A DNA stretch of 64,000 bases from Thermosporothrix hazakensis. Its GTDB lineage: Bacteria; Chloroflexota; Ktedonobacteria; Ktedonobacterales; Ktedonobacteraceae. Position 1 is the stretch's first letter, and every line of letters starts with the position of its first letter. A model generated the notes under the pieces. The model ran no database searches and was not told the origin of the DNA. It was given only the letters and a program-made list of their open reading frames with translations. Positions 1 through 8,464 of this stretch are shown here, one piece after another. The position numbers were made by a program, and so were the translations under genes. The stretch lies in NCBI RefSeq assembly GCF_003253565.1, contig NZ_QKUF01000001.1:329867-393866 (forward strand), read 5' to 3'.

Positions 1-1252
1 CCACATCTCCCGTACGCAACCAGCCATCCGCGAACCTGGCAGCGGACCCGGTATCTTTGTAGTAGGCACGGGCTACCCAGGGCCCTCGCACCTGCAACTC
101 TCCATAGCTCCGCCCATCCCAGGGCACTTGCTGACCGGTCTCCATATCCACAACGCGAAAATCCACACAGGCCGAGATGGTTCCCTGCGTGGCCTTGACC
201 CGAAAGAGCTCGTCCAGCGACTGTTCAGCCTGTAAGCGCCGCGGACGGGCCATACTGGCCAGCGGAGAGGTTTCGGTCATTCCCCAGGCATGCAACAGAT
301 TGATCCCTTTGCGCGCCAGTCCCTCAATCAGACTCCGGGGCGCCGCTGACCCACCACAATAAATGGCGCGCAAGGCCGAGAGGTCATACTGCTCTCTTTC
401 CAGCAGATGCAACAGCCCGATCCAGATAGTGGGAACTCCGGCGCTGATCGTTACATGCTGGCTCTCCATCAGCCGGGCCAGCCGTGCAGGGTCCAGAAAG
501 CGCCCCGGAAACACAAGGCTGGTCCCGGTGAAGGCTGCGGCATGCGGGATTCCCCAGGCGTTGGCGTGAAACATCGGCACAACTGGCAACGCCACATCCT
601 GCTCACAAAGCCCCATGCCATCAGCCAGGCAAACACCAAGCGAGTGCAGGAAAATCGAGCGGTGACTGTAGACAACGCCCTTCGGGTTCCCGGTCGTTCC
701 CGAGGTATAGCACATCGCGGCGGCGGTATCTTCCTCAAGCTGCGGCCATTCGTACACAGCAGGTTGCCCGGCCAGGAACGCTTCATAATCAACAGCCGGC
801 TGTAGGGCCCCGGTACCATATGGCGCTTCTCCCATAATGACATAGAGTTGGACAGAGGGAAGCTGTGGAGCCAGTTTTTCCAGGAGGGGAACAAGGTCGC
901 CATCGACGAAAATAAACTTATCTTCGGCCTCATTGATAATATACAGCAATTGGTCGACAAAAAGGCGAATATTGAGGGTATGCAGGACCGCCCCCATGCA
1001 GGGAACCGCGTAGTAGAGCTCAAAATGACGATACGTGTTCCAGCCAAAAGTAGCCACTCGATCACCCTGCTGCACGCCCGCCTGTCGCAGTGCGTTCGCC
1101 AGTTGCATCACCCGCTCACCCCACTCTTTGTAGGTGTAGCAGTGGGGCTCTCCCTCGGTCTGGGTGACAATCGTATTCCGCGAAAAAATGGTCGTTGCAC
1201 GCGTAAAGGCATGTTGCAGAGTGAGAGGGTAATTCATCATTAACCCTTGCAT
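1..1252 (-). CDS. AMP-dependent acyl-CoA synthetase/ligase (3' end cut by window edge)
   Basis: Adenylate-forming enzyme that activates a carboxylic (probably fatty) acid with ATP and transfers it to CoA. About 417 codons are visible and the C-terminal part runs off position 1. The ATP/AMP P-loop motif YTSGTTGNPKG is at residues 182-192, followed by VPMFHANAWG (about 226-235), YCGGSAAP, the adenylate-binding HAWGMTETSP motif near residue 325, and GWLRTGDV just before the edge. The ATG at 1252 is chosen because AGGAGG lies 5-6 nt upstream. The arrangement is that of the medium/long-chain fatty acid:CoA ligase branch; the exact substrate cannot be read from the sequence. It lies 111 nt downstream of folC on the same strand, and no functional link to folate synthesis is evident. 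Confidence 0.9.
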   Translation of the reverse strand, partial: MQGLMMNYPLTLQHAFTRATTIFSRNTIVTQTEGEPHCYTYKEWGERVMQLANALRQAGVQQGDRVATFGWNTYRHFELYYAVPCMGAVLHTLNIRLFVDQLLYIINEAEDKFIFVDGDLVPLLEKLAPQLPSVQLYVIMGEAPYGTGALQPAVDYEAFLAGQPAVYEWPQLEEDTAAAMCYTSGTTGNPKGVVYSHRSIFLHSLGVCLADGMGLCEQDVALPVVPMFHANAWGIPHAAAFTGTSLVFPGRFLDPARLARLMESQHVTISAGVPTIWIGLLHLLEREQYDLSALRAIYCGGSAAPRSLIEGLARKGINLLHAWGMTETSPLASMARPRRLQAEQSLDELFRVKATQGTISACVDFRVVDMETGQQVPWDGRSYGELQVRGPWVARAYYKDTGSAARFADGWLRTGDV

Positions 1253-1363
1253 GTTTTCCTCCTCGCCTGGTAAACAGCCAGAATATGCGACGATCTACAC
1301 GCAAGATTATATCATTACCCTCTCAAAATATCGATTGCTACAGCATATTCACATACAGCAATC

Positions 1364-2794
1364 TTATGGATGGTCTATCCCCTCTATTTCACCCTTCGAT
1401 CGTTTATCCCCATGTGCAGCCGCCCACCGGAGCGCCTCACCGGTCAGGTACACCGAACCCGTCACGCAGACCAGCGCATCGGTTCCGGCCTGACGCACTG
1501 CGAGATCAATGGCTGCGCTACTTGGCTCCGCGCGAAACAGCTTCACCCGGGGAGCGTACTCCTGAAAGAGCGCTTCCAGTTCCGCGACAGGAGTGGCACG
1601 CGGATTCTGGACCGCCGTCAGTACAACCGTATCCACATCGGCCAGCGCGCGCACCATGCCGGACTGATCCTTATCGCGCAACGTCCCGAGGACCATCACC
1701 AGCCGCCGCGGTTCAAAGGAAGTATGAATTGCCTGAAGCAGCTTTTGCAGCGAATCGGTATTGTGGGCCGCATCCACCACAATCGTCGGATGCTGTCCGA
1801 CAACCTGAATGCGTCCTGGCCAATGCACCGAGCGCAGGCCCTCGCGAAGCGCGGCCTCATCCCAGACAATTCCTTTCTGGCGCAACTGTTCCAACGTTGC
1901 CAGCGCCGCCGTCGCATTCTCAAGCTGATGCTCACCCGCCAGCGCCAGTTCAAGATCAGAATAGACATGCTCAGGCGTCCAGACCGTAAAGATCTGATGC
2001 TCGCCTCGCCTCTCCTGAAGCCGATAGCGATAGTGAAGCGGAGGCAGAGCGCCGCTTTCAACCTCGGCCTGCGCCGGGTCAACCTCCGCATGTCCTGCAC
2101 GAATCAGCCGAGCCTGACGCAGGGCCGCAATGCGCGCAATCGCCAACAACGCCTCAGGAGCCTGAGCCGATGTGACCACCAGCCCATCTGGTTTGATAAT
2201 GCCAGCCTTCTCGGTCGCGATCTTCTCAAGCGTGTCTCCAAGCACAGCCATATGATCATAGCTGATCGAGGTAATCACCGACACCAGCGGATGCGTGATA
2301 TTGGTGGCATCGAGCCGCCCACCAAGCCCGACTTCAACCACGGCATGTTGTACCTGCTGACGCGAGAAGTAGAGGAAGGCCAGCGCAGTACCAATCTCAT
2401 AGGTGATAAACGGGCCAAACTCCTGCCGGGCCCGTACGGCCTCCACAGCCTGTTGAATCGTCGGGATCAGGGACGCAACCTCATCTTCACTGATCAAGCG
2501 CCCGTTGACGCGCATGCGTTCCCGGAAAGTATGCAAATCGGGTTGCGTATACAGGCCAGTGCGTACAGCAGCCGCCCGCAGCACGCTCTCAATGATTGCA
2601 GCGGTCGAGCCTTTGCCCTTTGTGCCCGCAATCAGAGTATTGGTATAGTCCTGGTGGGGATTGCCAAGAGCCTCAAGCAGGGCCGCAATGCGCGGCAGAT
2701 TCTCCCCACGGTCACGCGTATACTTGCCACTGCGCTCATAGTCGCTAAAGCCGTAGATATACGCAAGTGCATCCTGGTAGTTCACGAGTTCCAC
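1364..2794 (-). CDS. folC: Bifunctional folylpolyglutamate synthase / dihydrofolate synthase
   Basis: Mur-ligase family enzyme that adds glutamate to dihydropteroate and to folates (cytosolic folate pathway). Length (476 aa) is normal. The ATP-binding loop GTKGKGST is at residues 57-64, EVGLGGRLDATN near 153-164, and the Mur-ligase C-terminal motif VVDAAHNTDS near 340. The start is a GTG at 2794 preceded by TAAGGA 5 nt upstream. It follows folP by about 40 nt on the same strand, so the two very likely form a folP-folC operon. No folK, folB or folE is present in the window. Nothing odd in the catalytic motifs. Confidence 0.95.
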   Translation of the reverse strand: MELVNYQDALAYIYGFSDYERSGKYTRDRGENLPRIAALLEALGNPHQDYTNTLIAGTKGKGSTAAIIESVLRAAAVRTGLYTQPDLHTFRERMRVNGRLISEDEVASLIPTIQQAVEAVRARQEFGPFITYEIGTALAFLYFSRQQVQHAVVEVGLGGRLDATNITHPLVSVITSISYDHMAVLGDTLEKIATEKAGIIKPDGLVVTSAQAPEALLAIARIAALRQARLIRAGHAEVDPAQAEVESGALPPLHYRYRLQERRGEHQIFTVWTPEHVYSDLELALAGEHQLENATAALATLEQLRQKGIVWDEAALREGLRSVHWPGRIQVVGQHPTIVVDAAHNTDSLQKLLQAIHTSFEPRRLVMVLGTLRDKDQSGMVRALADVDTVVLTAVQNPRATPVAELEALFQEYAPRVKLFRAEPSSAAIDLAVRQAGTDALVCVTGSVYLTGEALRWAAAHGDKRSKGEIEGIDHP

Positions 2795-2835
2795 TGATTC
2801 CTTACTAGCAAGTTTCTGGTTTGCAAGATCCCGCG

Positions 2836-3711
2836 TTACTCAAGGGCAAATGAGCCACGCACCACAGCATCGCTCATCCTGGCAACGCGTAGCATTTCAC
2901 GTACATCATGCACGCGCACAATATCGGCACCCTGCGCGATGCCAAGTGCGACCGTCGCGGCAGTCCCTTCCAGGCGCTCGGAGGCAGGCAAGCCGCCAAG
3001 AATACGCCCGATATGCGACTTACGCGAGGTGCCAAGCAGGATGGGGCGCCCAAGCGAACGAAGCTCCCCGAGCCGTCGCAGCACCGTAACATCCTCTTCA
3101 GGCGTCATTCCGAAGCCGATTCCGGGATCAATAATAATGCGCTCCCACTCCACGCCGGCGGCCAGAGCCTTATCAATGCTCGTCGAGAGAAAGCGCAAGA
3201 TATCACTGATAATGTCACGTTTCTTGGGGATGCCACGCATATTCGCCATCAGCACCACAGGTACACCCTGTTCTGCCGCTACGACCGCCATATCAGGATC
3301 ATACTGAAAGCCCCAGATATCATTGATAAGATTTGCTCCCGCAGCGATCGCCTGTTCCGCCACAATCGCTTTATAGGTATCAATCGAGATGATCGTCTCC
3401 GGGGGAAGCTCTTGCCGCATAGCGCGAATCACCGGAATCACGCGGGCCAATTCCTCCTCAGCCGAGACCCTGAGAGCATGGGGACGCGTTGACTCGCCAC
3501 CGACATCGATAAACGTCGCGCCCTCCCCGGCAAAGTGTTGCGCCTGGGAGACTGCTTGTTTGACCACCTCCTCAACGGTTAGATCAGCCTGCTTGAGACC
3601 ATCACCTGAAAAAGAATCGGGGGTCGCATTGACGATTCCCATGATATAGGTCCGAGTTCCCCACTCCAACTGGTAGGGGCCCCAGGTTGTAGGTGCTAGT
3701 GATTGGGACAT
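2836..3711 (-). CDS. folP: Dihydropteroate synthase
   Basis: Condenses p-aminobenzoate with 6-hydroxymethyl-dihydropterin diphosphate to dihydropteroate; the sulfonamide target. Motifs of the TIM-barrel family are visible: GIVNATPDSFSGDG near the N-terminus, VGGESTRP, the pterin-site segment DPGIGFGMTPEEDV and GTSRKSHIGR near the C-terminus. The frame stays open upstream to 3831, but the extra 40 residues are low-complexity. The ATG at 3711 has GAGG 8 nt upstream, giving a normal 291-aa protein; an ATG at 3717 is the alternative. First gene of the folP-folC unit, transcribed divergently from the zinc-finger gene at 4045. Confidence 0.95.
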   Translation of the reverse strand: MSQSLAPTTWGPYQLEWGTRTYIMGIVNATPDSFSGDGLKQADLTVEEVVKQAVSQAQHFAGEGATFIDVGGESTRPHALRVSAEEELARVIPVIRAMRQELPPETIISIDTYKAIVAEQAIAAGANLINDIWGFQYDPDMAVVAAEQGVPVVLMANMRGIPKKRDIISDILRFLSTSIDKALAAGVEWERIIIDPGIGFGMTPEEDVTVLRRLGELRSLGRPILLGTSRKSHIGRILGGLPASERLEGTAATVALGIAQGADIVRVHDVREMLRVARMSDAVVRGSFALE

Positions 3712-3936
3712 GGACATATCCTCACTTACAACAGCTTCAAAAAGAAACAAGGATACAATAATACCATCCTTTATCATAACCTGTGGGCAAAACGAAGGCA
3801 AACAAAAGCTGCTGCTTCTTCCTGCTTTCACCCCCTCTTACCTCTCTTCAGCCAGAAAACAGGAGGGCCAGAGAACAGAGCAGAAGGCAAGCTATATGCC
3901 GATATGCCCATTCTTCTCTTTTCCCAATAAGCAACA

Positions 3937-3945
3937 TGCTATAAT
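3937..3945 (+). promoter_or_regulatory. Extended -10 promoter element upstream of zinc-finger gene
   Basis: The sequence TGCTATAAT is a perfect TGn-TATAAT extended -10 about 100 nt before the ATG at 4045. No good -35 hexamer is present at 17-nt spacing, as is common for extended -10 promoters. The same nonamer recurs at 4554-4562. Confidence 0.5.
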
Positions 3946-4044
3946 AGCAGAGAGAAACCTTTCCATACGGCCTCTACGTAAGAGAAGAGAGCGCCACTAG
4001 AGCGCTCTGCCTGAAGATACAAAGTAAAGAAAAGAGAGAAGCAT

Positions 4045-4548
4045 ATGCCGAAGGTGAATCGCACAATACGCGAGGGCAGACAGCTCCATAAGGTCGTTGC
4101 CTCACGCCGCTGCCGGGAATGCGAAGAGGAAGCCCTGGGGCGTTGTCCCGACTGCAATCTGAGCTTCTGTCAGGAACACTTTCCGAAACAGCATCATTCC
4201 CCCTGCGCGGAACGCCAGATGAGGCTCGCACAGGAACAGATCTGTTATGTGTGTGGCATTCAGGTCTACCCCGATCAGTGGTCAATCTCCCATACCTCAC
4301 ACTTTGTCGATAACTTTTTCTGTCGCGGCTGCGGACGGCATATCTGTGACGAGCTGCATACCCAGCGCAAGTCAGAGGATGTCACGATTATTCGCGACGG
4401 GATGCGAGGCCACCGTTACCAGTATGTGAACCGATATTGTGACCTCTGTTCACCCCTGCACTTTGTTGGCGGCCTCAAAGGGCTGGCTCGAACCCTCGTT
4501 GCTCTAGGAACTGTTGCTGCCGCTGTCTTCTTCTACTTCCATCCCTAA
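4045..4548 (+). CDS. Membrane-anchored double zinc-finger protein of unknown function
   Basis: 167 aa, not assigned to a named family. An N-terminal B-box-like metal site is visible with C23, C26, C34, C37, C42, H45 and further His/Cys (H50/H51, C54). A second site uses C67/C70, C93/C96, C101 and C132/C135 in CxxC knuckles. The last 25 residues (about 143-165) are hydrophobic and form one C-terminal membrane segment, so the zinc domains probably face the cytoplasm as a tail-anchored protein. Many basic residues between the knuckles would suit nucleic-acid or protein binding, but this is inference. It is expressed from its own promoter and followed by a polyprenyl synthase gene with a separate promoter. 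Confidence 0.75.
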   Translation: MPKVNRTIREGRQLHKVVASRRCRECEEEALGRCPDCNLSFCQEHFPKQHHSPCAERQMRLAQEQICYVCGIQVYPDQWSISHTSHFVDNFFCRGCGRHICDELHTQRKSEDVTIIRDGMRGHRYQYVNRYCDLCSPLHFVGGLKGLARTLVALGTVAAAVFFYFHP

Positions 4549-4553
4549 AAAAC

Positions 4554-4562
4554 TGCTATAAT
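4554..4562 (+). promoter_or_regulatory. Extended -10 promoter element upstream of polyprenyl synthase
   Basis: TGCTATAAT, identical to the element at 3937-3945, directly after the stop codon of the zinc-finger gene and about 125 nt before the ATG at 4687. No convincing -35 hexamer. Suggests independent transcription of the downstream gene. Confidence 0.45.
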
Positions 4563-4686
4563 CTAATAGAGAAGTCACGGGAGAAAAATACCCCCTTCCT
4601 CTTTCCAACACAAAAGCAGAGAAGCAAGCAAGGAGAGAGGAAGGGCCGTTCTTCATTATTCAAAAACAGGGAAGAATTCTGTTAGC

Positions 4687-5802
4687 ATGACCTTATCACC
4701 AACTCTCTACGCGACATTAACGCGCTATCAACAGCGCATCAGTGACGCTCTCAAGGCCAGCTTTGAGCGCATCGCGGCAGATCCCGCCACCGTCCAGAGC
4801 GCGAACGACCTCGCCCCCTATTACGGGCAGATGCGTTACCATCTCGGTTGGGTTGATGCCAGCTTCACGCCGACCAGCAGCAATCCGGGCAAGCTCCTGC
4901 GCCCGACCCTGTTGCTCCTCGCCTACGAAGCTGCCGGGGCCTGGGGACTGTCCAACGAGCAGGATTATCTTGAACGGGCGCTCCCGGCTGCCGCCTCAGT
5001 CGAGCTGACCCATAATTTCACGTTGATTCACGATGATATCGTTGATGGCGATAAAGAACGACGCCACCGCCGCACTCTCTGGAGCATCTGGGGAGCCTCA
5101 CACGGCATTAACAGCGGAGATGGCATGTTTGCCCTCTCACGGCTTGCCCTCTGGGATGTGCTGGAAAAAGGCGTTGAGGGCGAGATTGCAGCGCGGCTCG
5201 GGCGTGTCCTCGACCGAAGCTGCCTGACCCTTGCCGAAGGCCAATATCTGGACATGAGCTTCGAGGATCAGACCGAGGTCTCGACAGCCATGTACATCGA
5301 TATGATACAACGCAAGACCGCAGCGCTCATGGCCTGTGCAGCCGAGATGGGCGCGATGCTTGGCACCCGGGATCAGGCCACTATTGAGAGCCTGCGAACC
5401 TTCGGCGAAGCAATCGGTCTGGCCTTTCAGGTACGCGATGATCTGCTTGGCGTCTGGGCAACGACTGCCGAACTGGGCAAGACTGAAGCAGGCGACATCT
5501 ATCGACGCAAGAAAAGCCTGCCCATCCTTCATGCGCTCGAACAGGCCAGCGCCGAGGATCGAGCAAGGCTTCAGCAGATCTACCAGCAGCAGGAGCCACT
5601 GAGCACCGAGCAGGTTCGTACCGTGCTGGAATGCATGGAGCGCACAGGCACCCGGGCGTATTGCCGTACTTTCCTGAGTCAGTATTGTCAGCGGGCATAC
5701 AAGGCCCTTGCACAGGTTCCCAGACAGAACAATCCGGTCGCTCAACGCGCACTGGATGATATGGAGGTCATGGTGCGCTTCGTCGAAGAGGCGGCACACT
5801 AA
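4687..5802 (+). CDS. Polyprenyl (farnesyl/geranylgeranyl-type) diphosphate synthase
   Basis: Trans-isoprenyl diphosphate synthase that elongates allylic diphosphates with isopentenyl diphosphate. The substrate-binding NPGKLLRP segment is at residues 66-73. The first Asp-rich motif DDIVDGD is at 116-122, followed by the RRHRR arginines. The second region reads FQVRDDLLGVW near residue 250, so the usual third Asp of DDxxD is Gly; many FPP/GGPP synthases of Actinobacteria and Chloroflexota have DDxxG here. 371 aa is slightly long for the family. Chain length of the product is not deducible. No other isoprenoid genes are adjacent. Confidence 0.88.
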   Translation: MTLSPTLYATLTRYQQRISDALKASFERIAADPATVQSANDLAPYYGQMRYHLGWVDASFTPTSSNPGKLLRPTLLLLAYEAAGAWGLSNEQDYLERALPAAASVELTHNFTLIHDDIVDGDKERRHRRTLWSIWGASHGINSGDGMFALSRLALWDVLEKGVEGEIAARLGRVLDRSCLTLAEGQYLDMSFEDQTEVSTAMYIDMIQRKTAALMACAAEMGAMLGTRDQATIESLRTFGEAIGLAFQVRDDLLGVWATTAELGKTEAGDIYRRKKSLPILHALEQASAEDRARLQQIYQQQEPLSTEQVRTVLECMERTGTRAYCRTFLSQYCQRAYKALAQVPRQNNPVAQRALDDMEVMVRFVEEAAH

Positions 5803-5815
5803 AACCAGACTCGAT

Positions 5816-5845
5816 GAGGCCTCTCCTGTCGGGGAGGTCTTTTTC
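5816..5845 (+). terminator. Rho-independent terminator after polyprenyl synthase
   Basis: A 10-bp stem (two G-U pairs) with a TGTC loop at 5827-5830, followed immediately by TCTTTTT, 13 nt after the stop codon. Confidence 0.8.
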
Positions 5846-6232
5846 GCTTGTTTGTGTGACAGAACAGGCCAGCGAATGGAAGCAGGCATTTCACCGTCTT
5901 TCTACCACTCTTTATACTAAAAATGGAGGGGGTAAGATGCGGACAGCAGAGGGGCCTGATCCATGTGCTGGCGTGCTCTTTCAGCAAAGAAGCAAGAAAG
6001 CGGCATACTGAAAAGCATCTTTCGACACAAATCGGCTTGTAAAGAGGCTTCATCTATCAGCAAATGGCTGTGGTAAAATGGGGCAGATCTACGTAAGAAA
6101 TCAACTCACGCGTCAGATACAGCTAAGATAAGCTTGACGGCATGCCGCATTCAAGAGATAATTCGAGAGTCACCAATTCCCTACATCAAAAGTGACTAGA
6201 AAAGACCCCAAAATTTCGGAGTGAGTAACCAA
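5846..6232. other. Intergenic region upstream of the Mn pyrophosphatase
   Basis: 387 nt without a convincing gene. A weak -10-like TAAAAT preceded by TG is at 6074-6079; otherwise nothing recognised. Confidence 0.5.
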
Positions 6233-7882
6233 ATGGCACAGCCAATATACGTAATTGGACATAAAAGCTCAGATATGGATTCGGTGGCCTCAGCATATGC
6301 CTATGCTCGGCTTCTACAGATGCAGGGAAACGAGAACGCCATTCCCGCCCGCAATGGAAAATTGAAGCCGGAAATTCGCTTTGTGCTCGACCGCTATAAC
6401 GTTACGCCTCCTGAAGCTCTCGACGATGTCTACCTGCAAGTCAGAGATGTCATGCGCCGTGGCGTTATTTCTGCTCATATCGATCAGCCCTTACTTGAAG
6501 CAGGCCAGCTCCTTCAGGAGCATGAGCGCCGCTCAATGCCCGTCATCGATGCAGACAACAAGGTCCATGGTATTATCACCAACGAGGACTTCGCCAAGCT
6601 CTTCTTCAATGATCTTGATCCACAGTCCGTTAACCGGATTCCCCTGCATAAAGAGAATCTGGTCAAGGTGCTGCGTGGTCGCGTGCTGGTTGAGGGACGC
6701 AAGCCATTAGGCAACCGCATCCTTGTTGGCGCGATGGAAGCCGAGACCATGACCGAGTACATTGAGCCGGGATGCCTCGTCGTGGTTGGCGATCGCGAAG
6801 ACGCACAGCTCACCGCCATCGAAAATGGTGCCGCCGCCCTGGTCATTACCGGTGATCTGCTCGTCTCAGAAAAGACCCTCTCTGCCGCCCGGCAGCATGG
6901 AGTTATGGTCATCAGCACAGGGCATCACACCTTTACCGCCGTTCGCCTGATCAATCTGAGTATTCAGGTTCAGGATATTATGAACCGCGACTTTGAGTTC
7001 TGCCACCCGGAGGATCTGCTTAGCGAGATCAAGGGATCCATCATGCGACACCGCTCGCTGCCCGTCGTCGACGCTGACAACCGGCTGGTTGGCTACGTGT
7101 CCCGCACAGACCTGATCAAGCCGCGTCCGAAGCGGGTGGTTCTGGTTGACCATAACGAGCGCTCGCAGGCCGTTGATGGCATCGACGAAGCCGAACTCCT
7201 CGGCATTATCGACCATCACCGCATTGCCGATGTCTACACCAGCAAGCCGATCATGTTCCGCGCTGAACCGGTAGGCTGCACCGGCACAATCATCACCAAA
7301 CTCTATCATGAAGCGGGGATCGCCATTCCGCGCGAGGTTGCCGGACTCCTGCTCGCTGGTCTACTCTATGACACGCTGATCCTGCGCTCTCCCACCTGCA
7401 CCCCGACCGATGAGCAGGTAGCAGCCGAGCTGGCCGCCATCGCCGGAGAAGATATCGAGGAATATGGACAGGCCATTTTTGCCGCCGCCGCCAGCGAGCT
7501 CAACGAGAAGGACGCCGAGGAACTGCTGACCTCCGATTTCAAGGAGTTCAATGTGCGCTCCGGTAAGTTCGCTGTAGGCACCGTCGAGACCGCCAGCCCG
7601 GCCACTGTCGAGAAGCGCCTACCTGAACTGCTCGATACGATGAAACGGCTCTCCAAAGAGCGCAACTACACCGCCTTCATGTTCATGATCGTTGACATTC
7701 TGAACATGCGCTGCCGCCTGCTGCTCCACAACTGCGAGGCCGCTGCCTCCGAGGTCTTCAATGCGCCATTGGAGAAAGATGGTCACTCTATCGTGGTTGA
7801 GGGTCTCGTCTCGCGCAAGAAGCAGGTTGTACCGGCCCTGCCACGGATCGAGGCCGCGATGAACACCAAAGACGAGAAATAA
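6233..7882 (+). CDS. ppaC: Family II (manganese-dependent) inorganic pyrophosphatase with CBS-DRTGG-CBS regulatory insert
   Basis: Cytosolic DHH-family enzyme hydrolysing pyrophosphate to phosphate. The N-terminal metal motif GHKSSDMDS, the later VDHNE and IIDHH motifs, and the C-terminal SRKKQ substrate motif are all present. Between the two halves of the DHH domain lie a CBS motif (about residues 75-130), a DRTGG domain (about 145-245) and a second CBS motif (about 250-305), the arrangement of CBS-regulated PPases that respond to adenine nucleotides and diadenosine polyphosphates. The ATG at 6233 has GGAGTGA about 8 nt upstream; an in-frame GTG at 6221 overlaps that site and is less likely. 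549 aa. Followed by two stacked terminator hairpins and then the membrane pyrophosphatase gene. Confidence 0.93.
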   Translation: MAQPIYVIGHKSSDMDSVASAYAYARLLQMQGNENAIPARNGKLKPEIRFVLDRYNVTPPEALDDVYLQVRDVMRRGVISAHIDQPLLEAGQLLQEHERRSMPVIDADNKVHGIITNEDFAKLFFNDLDPQSVNRIPLHKENLVKVLRGRVLVEGRKPLGNRILVGAMEAETMTEYIEPGCLVVVGDREDAQLTAIENGAAALVITGDLLVSEKTLSAARQHGVMVISTGHHTFTAVRLINLSIQVQDIMNRDFEFCHPEDLLSEIKGSIMRHRSLPVVDADNRLVGYVSRTDLIKPRPKRVVLVDHNERSQAVDGIDEAELLGIIDHHRIADVYTSKPIMFRAEPVGCTGTIITKLYHEAGIAIPREVAGLLLAGLLYDTLILRSPTCTPTDEQVAAELAAIAGEDIEEYGQAIFAAAASELNEKDAEELLTSDFKEFNVRSGKFAVGTVETASPATVEKRLPELLDTMKRLSKERNYTAFMFMIVDILNMRCRLLLHNCEAAASEVFNAPLEKDGHSIVVEGLVSRKKQVVPALPRIEAAMNTKDEK

Positions 7883-7895
7883 TGTCTGCTTCGTC

Positions 7896-7934
7896 TGCCA
7901 CTCGCCTGAGTCGCGGGTGGCATAGCCTTTTTTT
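7896..7934 (+). terminator. Rho-independent terminator after ppaC
   Basis: 10-bp stem TGCCACTCGC/GCGGGTGGCA (one wobble pair), loop CTGAGTC, followed by TAGCC and a run of seven T. Confidence 0.88.
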
Positions 7935-7980
7935 GGAAGCGTTTTTCATTTGAGTGAGAATAGAAAAGCGCTTCCATTTT
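7935..7980. terminator. Second hairpin immediately downstream (tandem terminator)
   Basis: 13-bp inverted repeat GGAAGCGTTTTTC (7935-7947) with GAAAAGCGCTTCC (7963-7975), one wobble pair, followed by ATTTT. It abuts the first terminator, so read-through from ppaC toward hppA should be very low. Confidence 0.6.
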
Positions 7981-8464
7981 CCACTACTATGAATTGAAAT
8001 ATCAATATACTGTCCCCTTGCCGGCCCTGCCCTTCTCAACACGATTCATGCCTATTTCTCTTTCTTCTAAGCAAGGAACACACTCTTCTTCTATTTTCTC
8101 AGAAAAGCACATCTATACAAATTTTTCCCTTTATACTCGACAAATATACACGTATTTCCGGCATTGCCTGTATAATCAAGCGAGCAGAAAGCGCCCGATC
8201 GACAGGAAATTTACCAGAATAGATTCATTACAAAAACCATATATGTGTAAATAGGATAAAATTCTCTTGTCACAGAATACGCGCATATGTTACACTATCT
8301 TTCGATTCTCCCTCTCTACCAGAGAGAGGGAAGCTGCATCACCTTTTTTTACAATGATTGTAGGAGGGACGTTCAGTCATCGTAAGACACAAGCCGAATG
8401 CGTGAGTGTCAGCGCTCACGCGGCTTCGCTTCGAGTCAGGCTTCGTGAAAGGAGGCTGTCTATC
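7981..8464 (+). promoter_or_regulatory. Long structured leader/promoter region of hppA
   Basis: 484 nt, AT-rich in its first half and without a credible gene. A TATAAT preceded by TG is at 8171-8176. Two strong hairpins lie further down: CCCTCTCT/AGAGAGGG at 8310-8330, and a bulged stem AAGCC-GAAT-GCGTGAG / CTCACGC-GGCTT at 8391-8426. Four T-rich bases (8344-8350, seven T) follow the first hairpin. An AGGAGG at 8450-8455 precedes the GTG start by 9 nt. The structures suggest cis-acting RNA control, but no known riboswitch class was recognised. Confidence 0.45.

Noticed and set aside
469..1065. 198-aa minus-strand frame
   Set aside because: Out-of-frame shadow of the acyl-CoA ligase, whose real frame runs from 1252 to the window edge with complete family motifs.
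8391..8426. Fluoride (crcB) riboswitch before hppA
   Set aside because: The conserved fluoride-riboswitch core sequences were not found; only generic hairpins are present.
8267..8464. N-terminal 66-codon extension of hppA
   Set aside because: Covers structured, low-complexity leader; GTG at 8465 has an ideal ribosome-binding site and gives the usual length.
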